64,000 nt of DNA from Gammaproteobacteria bacterium. GTDB taxonomy: Bacteria; Pseudomonadota; Gammaproteobacteria; Steroidobacterales; Foliamicaceae. The stretch spans positions 1 to 64,000 of the forward strand of contig JAPOTY010000006.1 in NCBI GenBank assembly GCA_026708965.1. The letters are read 5' to 3'. The notes beneath the pieces were generated by a model. The model made no database searches. It was given only the letters and a program-made list of their open reading frames with translations, and was not told the DNA's origin. A program made the position numbers and the translations under genes. Positions 8,347 to 16,256 of the stretch are shown here, piece after piece; positions within the stretch are counted from its first letter, which is position 1; the number at the start of each line of letters is the position of its first letter.

Positions 8347-9888
8347 CTATGGGGCAGAATGCCTTGCAAGCCCTGCTGGAAGGGCCACGCCCAGCAGCAG
8401 GCAGAGTATCACGATAGGCCAGTTGCCGAAGCGGGCGTAGAGGGTGGTGCCGGAAAGCCGGGGGGCGCGCACATCGAGGAAACCAGCCTCGTGTTTCGGC
8501 AGGCTGGCGATGATGCGGCCCGCCGGGTCCACTGCCGCGGTGATTCCGGTGCCCGTGGCCCGCAGCAGATAGCGCCCCGTTTCCATAGCGCGCATGCGCG
8601 CCATGTCCAGGTGCTGTTCGAGCGCCACCGTGTCGCCGAACCAGCCGTCGTTGCTGATATTCACAAGCAGTTCCGCGTCCGGCGCCCAGGCGCGCTGCTC
8701 GCTGCCGAACGCGGCCTCGTAGCAGATGCTGATGCCGAAAGCCGCGCCCGCCGCCCGCAGCAGGCCCTGGTCGGCAGGGCCTGCGAGCAGGTCGCTGGCC
8801 GGCAAGCCCATGCGCTGCAGCCAGTCGCGCATTGCTTCCGGGATCGGAAAGAACTCCCCGAACGGCACTAGGTGCGACTTGTGGTAAACGCCCTCGCCAT
8901 GGCCCAGAACCATTAGCGAGTTGAATCGGCCCGCGGCCGTGTCGGTTAGGATGCCGAGCGCCAGAGCCCCGCCGCGATTATTCATCAGGGCATCCATTTC
9001 AGCCAGGTAATTCGCGGCGAATTCCTGCGTGGCGGGAATCGCGACTTCCGGCCAGATAATCAGTTCCGGTCGCTGATCCGGCGTGTCCTGCCACGGGCGG
9101 CCGAAGCTGAGCGCCTCATAAGCCAGCAAGGTAGGCTCATACTCCTCCGGCAGCCATTTCCTTTCCTGCGGGATGCCGCCCTGAACCAGGCGGGCCCGCA
9201 GTTCCCCTACGAGATGCATGCCGCCATCGGGCAAGGGCAGTTGCCCCAGCGCGACCGCGCCGCCGAGCAGCACAGCCACGAGGGCCGCCCGCCGCGCGGC
9301 AGCCATCCGCGATCGCCAGATCAGCAGGCAGGCGCCGGCCAGCACGGCCATGATCCAGCCGACCAGATGCACGCCGCCTGCGGAGGCAAGAGCCACCGGC
9401 CATTTGCCCGCGAACACCGGCCCTGCGAGGTAGCCTGCGCTAAGCCACGGAAATCCTGTGAAGACCCAGCCGCGCAGCCACTCCGTGAGCACCAGAACCG
9501 CAGGCAGAACCACCACCGGCGCCAGCCAACTGCGATGCGGCGCCAGGCGGGCCGCCCAATAGCCGCCCAGCGCGTACCAGCAAGCCATGAACGCGGCCAG
9601 CAGTACCACCAGCGTCACGGCCAACGCCGCCGGCCCGCCGCTGACAATCCGAACGCTGTAGTAGATCCAGTGGCAGGCCGCGGAGAACGCAACCAGTCCA
9701 AACGCAAAGCTGCCGGCCGCTGCGGCGCGGGCGTTTCGCTTGGCCAGCGGGCCCGTCCACAGCGAAAGAAGCGTGGTAAGCGCGGCTAGGCCGATCAGCC
9801 AGCGGACCAGCGGATTGATCGCGTAGCCTGTAAACGCTGCCGCCCACAAAAGGCCCGCCGCCGAGCCGGCCAAAATCACTTTCTTCAT
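8347..9888 (-). CDS. lnt: Apolipoprotein N-acyltransferase
   Basis: 513 residues. Lnt adds the third acyl chain to the N-terminal Cys of lipoproteins at the periplasmic face of the inner membrane. Several hydrophobic helices fill residues 1 to about 210, followed by a nitrilase fold with the catalytic Glu (IIWPEVAIP), Lys (YHKSHLVPFGEFFP) and Cys (GISICYEAAFG). A final helix ends the protein. In the classical order it follows corC; here it is inverted and separated from corC by two transporter genes, which implies a local rearrangement. The length is normal. Confidence 0.95.
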   Translation of the reverse strand: MKKVILAGSAAGLLWAAAFTGYAINPLVRWLIGLAALTTLLSLWTGPLAKRNARAAAAGSFAFGLVAFSAACHWIYYSVRIVSGGPAALAVTLVVLLAAFMACWYALGGYWAARLAPHRSWLAPVVVLPAVLVLTEWLRGWVFTGFPWLSAGYLAGPVFAGKWPVALASAGGVHLVGWIMAVLAGACLLIWRSRMAAARRAALVAVLLGGAVALGQLPLPDGGMHLVGELRARLVQGGIPQERKWLPEEYEPTLLAYEALSFGRPWQDTPDQRPELIIWPEVAIPATQEFAANYLAEMDALMNNRGGALALGILTDTAAGRFNSLMVLGHGEGVYHKSHLVPFGEFFPIPEAMRDWLQRMGLPASDLLAGPADQGLLRAAGAAFGISICYEAAFGSEQRAWAPDAELLVNISNDGWFGDTVALEQHLDMARMRAMETGRYLLRATGTGITAAVDPAGRIIASLPKHEAGFLDVRAPRLSGTTLYARFGNWPIVILCLLLGVALPAGLARHSAP

Positions 9889-9996
9889 CGCCTGTCCAGC
9901 TGTGTGCGCAGGAGGCTTGTGGCGCGCGGCACCGTGCTATGCTGCAATGCGCGGGCGGCAGTGCGTGCCCGATGCAAACGGGGAAATAGCGGATTG

Positions 9997-10131
9997 ATGG
10001 CACCTGTCATTGCATTGGGGATGATATTCTCCGTTGGCGCTCTCGCCGAAGATCCGCGCTATTCGATCTTTGGTTTCCGCGTGGCCCGCTCACTGGATGA
10101 ATCAGACCTACAGGACCCACAGCAGCCATGA
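9997..10131 (+). pseudogene. Collapsed SUMF1-like paralogue (signal peptide joined to C-terminal tail)
   Basis: A 44-codon frame. Residues 1 to about 18 are a signal peptide (MAPVIALGMIFSVGALA) and the next part, DPRYSIFGFRVARSLDESD, closely matches the C-terminal end of the adjacent full-length protein (VRYSFFGFRVARSLAVSS). The whole catalytic-fold middle is missing, so this reads as an internal deletion of a tandem duplicate. It is still open and its stop overlaps the ATG of the full-length gene (ATGA at 10128), so it could now act as a translated leader. Confidence 0.65.
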
Positions 10132-11081
10132 AACGATCCGCACTACTCCCCGCCCTTTGCTTTGGTCTTGCAGCGCAATGGGCCTGGGCTGGCGACGACT
10201 CGGCGCCCGAGACCTTGACTTTCCGCGATTGCGAGCACTGCCCGGAAATGGTGGTGGTTCCGCGCGGCCTATTTATCATGGGCAGCGAGGATTCGGTGGC
10301 TGAAGGCTCGGAAAGCTCGCGCCCCATGGGGCCGCCTCGCGAGGTGAGCATTTCGCAGGGCTTTGCGCTTGGGAAACACGAAGTCACCAACGCCCAGTAC
10401 CAAGCCTTCGTGAAGGCTACCGGCTACGAGATGGCGCCGGGCTGCCGCGGCCGCATCGACGGTCAATGGGCCAACGACCCGCAGGCGGACTGGACCGATT
10501 TGCGCCTGGGCCAGCAGGCGCAGCCGGATCATCCCGTGGCCTGCGTCAGCTGGTTGGACGCGCGCGCCTACGTTGAATGGCTTGCCGAAACCAGCGGCCA
10601 GCCCTATCGGCTGCCGAGCGAGGCGGAATGGGAATATGCGGCGCGCGCGGGTGCGGGCGACTGGTACTACTGGGGCGAAAACCCCCACGAAGGCTGCGCC
10701 TACGCCAATATGTACGACTTAAGCGCCGATGCCGCGCATGACTTCGGCTGGCCGCGCATTGAGTGCGACGACGGCTATCACACGCTGGCGCCCGTGGGCT
10801 CGTTCCAGCCCAACGGCTTCGGGCTCCATGACATGACCGGCAATCTCTGGGAGTGGGTGGAGGATTGCTACCAGCGGCTGTATCCGGAGGACGCTCCCGC
10901 CGACGGCTCGGCTTATGGCCCGCCGCCGGGTCAGTGCGAGAACCGCAGCGTGCGCGGCGGAAGCTGGATCACCAACCCGGATTGGCAGCGCACCACCTTC
11001 CGCGGCCGCGACCCCGAGGAAGTGCGCTACAGCTTCTTCGGCTTTCGCGTCGCCCGTTCCCTCGCCGTGTCCTCAAACTAA
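10128..11081 (+). CDS. Secreted SUMF1/formylglycine-enzyme-like protein
   Basis: 317 residues. A signal peptide (about 1-21, LPALCFGLAAQWAWA) is followed by a full SUMF1-type domain: MVVVPRGLFIMGS, FALGKHEVTNAQYQAFV, HPVACVSWLDARAYVEWL, YRLPSEAEWEYAARAG, FGLHDMTGNLWEWVED, SVRGGSWITN and FFGFRVAR. True formylglycine-generating enzymes carry a reactive Cys pair near the C-terminus (RxxxR...Cys); the matching stretch FRGRDPEEVRYSFFGFR has none. It is therefore more likely a non-FGE member of the superfamily, exported to the periplasm. It overlaps the collapsed paralogue by four bases. Confidence 0.85.
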   Translation: MKRSALLPALCFGLAAQWAWAGDDSAPETLTFRDCEHCPEMVVVPRGLFIMGSEDSVAEGSESSRPMGPPREVSISQGFALGKHEVTNAQYQAFVKATGYEMAPGCRGRIDGQWANDPQADWTDLRLGQQAQPDHPVACVSWLDARAYVEWLAETSGQPYRLPSEAEWEYAARAGAGDWYYWGENPHEGCAYANMYDLSADAAHDFGWPRIECDDGYHTLAPVGSFQPNGFGLHDMTGNLWEWVEDCYQRLYPEDAPADGSAYGPPPGQCENRSVRGGSWITNPDWQRTTFRGRDPEEVRYSFFGFRVARSLAVSSN

Positions 11082-11153
11082 AGCGCGCGCTGCTCAGCAC
11101 AGGTTCGTGATTTTCCCTATGGAAGGCTGAACGTTAACGGGTCCTGACAGGCA

Positions 11154-12008
11154 ATGGGCGCGGATTTCCTAGTGTTGCTGGGCTACTGCGCGGCGATATT
11201 CGCCGCGTCCATGCTCGGCGGGCGAATATCCGCCCTGGGCGCGCTCACGCATACGCGCACACAGGTTGTGATGAGCCTGGTCGCCGGCCTGATTCTGGGA
11301 ATTGCCCTCTATCACCTGCTGCCGCATGGACTGGAGCGAATTCCCGGACCAGGAAATATCGAAAAAGGAGCGCTGGGGTGCCTGCTCGGCGTTGTTCTGA
11401 TGGTGGGCTTGCAGCGACTGTTTCAGTTTCACCAGCATGACTTCAGTAGCGAAGCAAAGGCCCTGCGCACCGATCCTCCGCATTCCGGAAAGACCCTTGG
11501 CGCCGGGGGCGTTGCGGGGATCATTTTCGGCCTTGCCGTGCATACCATCATCGAAGGCGTCGTTCTCGGCGCCAGCGCCCAGGCAATGATTCAGCACGGC
11601 GGAGAAATCGAGGCGCTGCCGGGGCTCGCCGCGTTTTTAGCCATTCTGCTGCACAAGCCGCTGGATGCCTATTCAATTGTGTTTGTGGTGCGGCTGGCGG
11701 GCATGAGCCGCAGCGTGTGCAATTGGGTCAATCTGGGGCATGCGCTGCTGTGCCCGCTGGCGGTCCTCGCCAGCTTCTGGATCGGCTCGCAGCTTGACGC
11801 GGCCGTGGCAGGCGAGCTGGCCGGCTATGTGCTGTGTTTCGCCGCCGGCACCTTTTTGTGCGTGGCGCTCAGCGACCTGTTGCCCGAAATCCACTTCCAC
11901 ACCCACGACCGCCTCAAGCTCATCGTCGCTTTCCTCATTGGCATCGCCCTCGCCTACGCCCTGCATCTGGTGGAAGCGGGCGCAGCCCACCACCATCACC
12001 ACCACTAG
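11154..12008 (+). CDS. ZIP-family metal transporter
   Basis: 284 residues with about eight membrane helices. ZIP proteins bring zinc or related divalent metals into the cytoplasm. The transmembrane metal-site positions are visible in HTIIEGVVLGAS (helix 4) and ALLHKPLDAYSIVF (helix 5). A His-containing loop (FQFHQHDF) lies after helix 3, and another His cluster (EIHFHTHD) precedes the last helix. The protein ends in six consecutive histidines, encoded by mixed CAC and CAT codons, which would be a natural metal-binding tail. It follows the SUMF1-like gene by 72 bases on the same strand. Confidence 0.85.
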   Translation: MGADFLVLLGYCAAIFAASMLGGRISALGALTHTRTQVVMSLVAGLILGIALYHLLPHGLERIPGPGNIEKGALGCLLGVVLMVGLQRLFQFHQHDFSSEAKALRTDPPHSGKTLGAGGVAGIIFGLAVHTIIEGVVLGASAQAMIQHGGEIEALPGLAAFLAILLHKPLDAYSIVFVVRLAGMSRSVCNWVNLGHALLCPLAVLASFWIGSQLDAAVAGELAGYVLCFAAGTFLCVALSDLLPEIHFHTHDRLKLIVAFLIGIALAYALHLVEAGAAHHHHHH

Positions 12009-12088
12009 CGCTAACAGGCCCAAACGTCGCCGCCCAGCACTTTCCAACAGCGCCTGCTATGGAGGGTGTCGCGGCTGCCGGCGCGATA

Positions 12089-13528
12089 TCAAGCGGCTTC
12101 CTCGTAGCCGAGGATTGCCTTGGTTTCGAGGAACTCCTCCAAGCCTTCGGGGCCCGATTCACGACCGTTGCCCGATTGCTTGTAGCCACCGAAGGGCGCT
12201 GCGGCATCGTATGAATTGCCGTTGAGGGAAACCTGCCCTGCCCGCAAGCGCGCCGCCACTTCCCGCGCTTGATCAAGATCGCTGCTCCAGACATAGGCCG
12301 CCAAGCCGTACTCCGTGTCGTTGGCGATCGCCAGCGCGTTTTCGAGGTCGCGGTACGGAATCACGCACAGCACCGGGCCGAAAATTTCCTCGCGCGCAAC
12401 CGCCATGTCGTTGCTAACCTTGGCAAACACCGTTGGCTTCACGTAATAACCCCGCTCCAGCCCCTCCGGTCGGCCGGCTCCGCCCGCAGCCAGCTCGGCA
12501 TCATCATCAATCCCCTGCTGAATCAGATGCTGCACCTTGTTGAACTGCGCCTCGCTCACCAGCGGCCCCATGGTGGTGTGTTCGGACTCGGGATCGCCGA
12601 TGCGCGCCCGCGCCGCCGATGCCGCGGCCACCTCCACCGCCTTGTCGTGCAGCGCTTCGGGAACCAGAAGCCGAGTGGGCGCATTGCAGGATTGCCCCGT
12701 GTTCGAGCACACGCTGCGCATGCTGCTGGCCACGCCGCGCTCGAGTATGGCTTCGTCCAGGATGATGCTGGGCGATTTGCCGCCCAACTCCTGGCTCACG
12801 CGCTTGACCGTGCCCGCCGCCGTTGCGGCCACGGCAATGCCGCCGCGGGTGGAGCCGGTGAACGACACCATGTCGATATCCGGGTGCGCCGCGATCGCCT
12901 GGCCCACTTCCGGGCCATCGCCGTTGACTAGGTTGAATACGCCGGCGGGAACTCCGGCGGCTTCCATGACTTCAGCGAAGATGATGCCGCTGAAAGGCGC
13001 GATTTCGCTGGGTTTCAAGACCATCGTGCAGCCGGAGGCCAGCGCCGGCAGCACCTTGAGCGCGATCTGATTGACCGGCCAGTTCCAGGGCGTGATGAAT
13101 CCGCACACGCCGATCGGCTCCCGGCGGATGAGCGTGGCGCCGCGCTGCTCCTCGAAATCGAAGTCCTCCAACAGCCGCCGCGCGGTTTTTGCAATGACTA
13201 GGCCCACGGCGACCTGTGCGTTGGTGGACAGCTGCTTCGGCGCTCCCATCTCGGCGGTGATGGCGGCGGCCATGTCGTTGTAGCGGACCTTGTATGCGGC
13301 GATGAACGCATCGATCAGCTCCAGGCGCTCCTGCTTCCCGGACCGGGACCAGGCGGCGAATGCTTGCCGTGCAGCCGCCGCCGCCCGGTCCACATCGCGG
13401 GCGTTGCCCAGCGATATAACGCCGGCCGGCTGTTCCGTGGCCGGATTGATCACGGCCAGTTCGCGCGGCTCGTCCGGTTCGGTCCACTCGCCATTGATGA
13501 AGAATTTGCGATACTCGTACTGGCCCAT
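12089..13528 (-). CDS. NAD(P)-dependent aldehyde dehydrogenase
   Basis: 479 residues, normal for the superfamily. It oxidises an aldehyde to the carboxylate. Conserved stations run in order: TPWNWPVNQIALKVLPAL (cofactor site), VSFTGSTRGG, the general base in QELGGKSPSI, the nucleophile Cys in NTGQSCNAPTR, and EIFGPVLCVIPY. The ending NGNSYDAAAPFGGYKQSGNGRE resembles the aldehyde dehydrogenases of alcohol and terpene or alkyl catabolism. ATG at 13528 has GGAG ten bases upstream. It is divergent from the GPH-type MFS gene and converges on the ZIP gene. Substrate unknown. Confidence 0.93.
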   Translation of the reverse strand: MGQYEYRKFFINGEWTEPDEPRELAVINPATEQPAGVISLGNARDVDRAAAAARQAFAAWSRSGKQERLELIDAFIAAYKVRYNDMAAAITAEMGAPKQLSTNAQVAVGLVIAKTARRLLEDFDFEEQRGATLIRREPIGVCGFITPWNWPVNQIALKVLPALASGCTMVLKPSEIAPFSGIIFAEVMEAAGVPAGVFNLVNGDGPEVGQAIAAHPDIDMVSFTGSTRGGIAVAATAAGTVKRVSQELGGKSPSIILDEAILERGVASSMRSVCSNTGQSCNAPTRLLVPEALHDKAVEVAAASAARARIGDPESEHTTMGPLVSEAQFNKVQHLIQQGIDDDAELAAGGAGRPEGLERGYYVKPTVFAKVSNDMAVAREEIFGPVLCVIPYRDLENALAIANDTEYGLAAYVWSSDLDQAREVAARLRAGQVSLNGNSYDAAAPFGGYKQSGNGRESGPEGLEEFLETKAILGYEEAA

Positions 13529-13629
13529 CGCTGCGGCGCTCCTTAAAGGGGGTTCAGAAAGAATGGCGAGCATACACCGCGGTCGCGCCCCGTGCTATCC
13601 TGCCTCGCCATTCACGGGAGGGACTTGAT

Positions 13630-15009
13630 GTGAGCAGCACTGCAAAGGCGGCAGGGCCTGCCGATAATGTTGATCTTTCCTTGCGCGCCGGATGGGGCGT
13701 TGGCGCTTTGGGCGTGGCGCTGCTGTTCAACACCTACTCCACGCTGCTGCTGTTCTATCTCACCAATATCGCGGGCGTGGCCGCCGGCGTTGCGGGAACG
13801 CTGCTGGCGATCGCGAAGGCCTACGACTGGGCGACCGATGTGCCCATGGGCATTTTGAGCGATCGCACCCGCAGCCGCTTCGGGCGCCGCCGTCCGTGGC
13901 TGTTGCTTGGCGCTTTTGTGTGCGGCGGCGCGTTCGTGATGCTGTTCTCCACCCCGGCGGAGGCGACCGACACGCTCAAGGCCGCCTATGTGCTCGGCGC
14001 TCTGATTCTGTTCAACACCGGCTACACGCTGTTCAACGTTCCGCATTTATCGATGCCGGCGGAGATGTCCGCAAGCTACGACGAGCGCACCGCCATCATG
14101 TCGTTTCGCGCCGTGGCCATCGTGCTCGGCACATTCATCGTGGGCGGCTTCGCCCCCCGGCTGGCGGTGGCCTTCGGCGGCGGCGTTGACGGCTACTCGG
14201 TGGTCGGATGGACTTTGGGCATTGCCGCCACGGCCGCGATGCTGGGCTGTTTTGCCGCCACGGCCCGCGCCCGCGCCACGCAGCACGTCAAGACGCGCCA
14301 GAGCGTGCGCGGGCAGTTCGCCACCGCTATTCGCAATGTCCATTTTCTCAAGCTGGCGGCCTTCAAGCTGCTGACGCTGGTCGCCACCGGCGTGGCGCAG
14401 GGCAGCGTGCTGTTTTTCGTTACCAATATTCTCGGCCACTCCCAGGGAGTGATGCTGTGGTACGGGCTTGGCTACGCCTCGGTATCGCTCGTGGCCGCGC
14501 CCGTGTGGACGCGCATTTCACGCAGGCTGGGCAAGCATAACGCGCTGATCCTGGCCACCTTCGGGTTCATGCTGTTTGTGATGTGGTGGTGGATTGCGCC
14601 GCCAAGCGAGCCGGTGGCGCTTTTGATTGCCCGCTCCATGGTGTTGTCGTTCTTCGCCATGGGCAAGCTGCTTTTGGGCATGTCGCTGCTGCCGGATGTG
14701 CAGGAATACGATTATCTCAAGACCGGGCTGCGCCGCGAGGGCGTGTTCGCCGGGGCCTACAACATGGTTGAGAAAACCGCTTTTATCGCCGCCCCGCTGG
14801 TGGTGGGCTTCATTCTCCAGATTCTGGGATATGAATCCACGGTCAACAACCAGGCGGTGGAGCAGGATGCCCGGGCGCTTACCGGCATTCGCGTGTCCAT
14901 CGCGGCCCTTCCGGCCGTCTGCAACCTGCTTGCCGGCGTGATCCTCCTGCGCTGGACGCTCACGCGGGAGTACTTGGCGGAACTGCGCGAGCAGCGCGCG
15001 TCCCCGTAG
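13630..15009 (+). CDS. GPH-family (MelB-like) MFS symporter
   Basis: 459 residues and 12 membrane helices. Glycoside-pentoside-hexuronide type cation symporter fold. The N-terminal helix with an Asp-bearing motif (YDWATDVPMGILSDRTRSRFGRRRPWLL) and NVPHLSMPAEM are typical of the MFS_2 group. It begins with GTG at 13630, preceded by GGGAGGGA. It lies between aldehyde dehydrogenase and Rieske oxygenase genes, so it may import a compound degraded by this block rather than a sugar. Substrate not predicted. Confidence 0.85.
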   Translation: MSSTAKAAGPADNVDLSLRAGWGVGALGVALLFNTYSTLLLFYLTNIAGVAAGVAGTLLAIAKAYDWATDVPMGILSDRTRSRFGRRRPWLLLGAFVCGGAFVMLFSTPAEATDTLKAAYVLGALILFNTGYTLFNVPHLSMPAEMSASYDERTAIMSFRAVAIVLGTFIVGGFAPRLAVAFGGGVDGYSVVGWTLGIAATAAMLGCFAATARARATQHVKTRQSVRGQFATAIRNVHFLKLAAFKLLTLVATGVAQGSVLFFVTNILGHSQGVMLWYGLGYASVSLVAAPVWTRISRRLGKHNALILATFGFMLFVMWWWIAPPSEPVALLIARSMVLSFFAMGKLLLGMSLLPDVQEYDYLKTGLRREGVFAGAYNMVEKTAFIAAPLVVGFILQILGYESTVNNQAVEQDARALTGIRVSIAALPAVCNLLAGVILLRWTLTREYLAELREQRASP

Positions 15010-15039
15010 CGTTCTCGTAGCGTTCCCGTAAGGCCGAAG

Positions 15040-15053
15040 CGGAGGCGCCTCCG
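15040..15053. terminator. Palindrome between converging genes
   Basis: CGGAGGCGCCTCCG is a perfect 14-bp palindrome midway in the 73-base gap between the converging MFS and Rieske genes. It could stall transcription from both sides, but there is no T-run on either strand, so a terminator role is only a suggestion. Confidence 0.25.
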
Positions 15054-15082
15054 TTCCCGGCGACGCCTTGTTGGCTGCGGGA

Positions 15083-16228
15083 TCAGGCCGCTTCGTCGGC
15101 CTCCACGGCGCGCGCCGGCGTGGACGGCATCAGCGGGATGGGATCGATCACCCAGCCTTTCTTTTTGCGCCGTTCCGGGCTCGGTATGGCGAACGCCGTG
15201 TGCTTTTCCTGCTCGCGAGCCTTGTCCAGATCGATCCGCCAGCCGCGCGCCTCCCATTCCTTGAGCCGTTCCCGGTAGCGCCCTATGGGGTAGTCCGAGG
15301 GCGTGAACAGCTCCTTGGTATTGACCCGCGGGGTCACCGTGGGGTGCAGGGTCAGGAGCACGTCGCGGTCCTGGAACGCCACGTACTGGTTCCGCTCTTT
15401 CATGGTTTCGTCGAACATCTCCTCCAGCATGAAATTCCGCATGTTGACCAGGAACAGCCGCGTGTTCTCCTCGTCGATCGGCGTTTCGTAGAGGTACTGG
15501 TAGATATGCATAACCGGCGTGGGGTTGATGAAGGTCCACACCGAAGAGGGGCCGTGGTGGCCGGTTCCCACTCTTACCACGCGGTTTTCCTCCACCCCGG
15601 AAGTTTCGCGCATCTTCTTCTCGCTCAACGGCGGCGCTTTCATTTCGTTGAAGAAGCCGGTTCCCCAGTCGGTTTCGCGCATATCCAGCTCGCCCACGCG
15701 GTAGTTCTCGTCCAGGCCCTTCATGCCGTGGGTGTCATGGACGAATTCGTTATGGGCCGGGTCGATGCCGTTTTCGATCGAGCGCTTGTAGTTGATATTC
15801 CATTCAAACTCCTGGAGGGTGGAGGTCCATCTCTCCTGCTCCCACTCGTTGACCTTAAGAATAGGCGGCCGCTCCGATTCGTCGAGATCGCCCAAAAAGC
15901 AGAAAACCAGGCCGTAGCGCTCCATGACCGGGTAGGAATCCACCCGCGCCCGCGCCGGCGGCTTGGTTTTCATGCCGATGGACGGCACCCGCACACACTG
16001 CCCGTCGCCATTGAATCGCCAGCCGTGGTAGGGGCATTGCACGCAGCTGTCTTCGACTAAGCCATCGCCAAGCGAACCGCCGCGGTGGCAGCAGGTATTG
16101 CTGAGGCAATGGGCTTGCCCGTCCTGGTCCCGCCAGAGCACGAAGTCCTGGCCCAGCATGCGTTGCTTAAGGGGCTTGTCTTCGAGTTTTTCCGACTGCA
16201 CCGCCGGATACCAGAAATTGATGAACAT
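15083..16228 (-). CDS. Rieske non-heme iron oxygenase, alpha subunit
   Basis: 381 residues. The catalytic subunit of a ring-hydroxylating or demethylating oxygenase. The Rieske [2Fe-2S] site is Cys46-x-His48 and Cys65-x2-His68 (CCHRGG ... CPYHGW). The mononuclear iron site lies in NGIDPAHNEFVHDTHG (2-His with the bridging Asp upstream). The lack of a separate beta subunit and the length place it with the monooxygenase-like homotrimeric group (VanA-like). No reductase or ferredoxin partner is adjacent. It lies 28 bases downstream of the flavin monooxygenase on the same strand, so the two probably form one transcript. Confidence 0.92.
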   Translation of the reverse strand: MFINFWYPAVQSEKLEDKPLKQRMLGQDFVLWRDQDGQAHCLSNTCCHRGGSLGDGLVEDSCVQCPYHGWRFNGDGQCVRVPSIGMKTKPPARARVDSYPVMERYGLVFCFLGDLDESERPPILKVNEWEQERWTSTLQEFEWNINYKRSIENGIDPAHNEFVHDTHGMKGLDENYRVGELDMRETDWGTGFFNEMKAPPLSEKKMRETSGVEENRVVRVGTGHHGPSSVWTFINPTPVMHIYQYLYETPIDEENTRLFLVNMRNFMLEEMFDETMKERNQYVAFQDRDVLLTLHPTVTPRVNTKELFTPSDYPIGRYRERLKEWEARGWRIDLDKAREQEKHTAFAIPSPERRKKKGWVIDPIPLMPSTPARAVEADEAA

Positions 16229-16256
16229 AGCGATATTCCTCCAAAGACGGCTAAGT

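Noticed and set aside
10128-11081. True formylglycine-generating enzyme
   Set aside because: The reactive cysteine pair is missing and no sulfatase gene is close.
11985-12005. HHHHHH at the end of the ZIP gene as a cloning tag
   Set aside because: Codons are mixed, the gene sits in native context without vector sequence, and His-rich tails occur in metal transporters.
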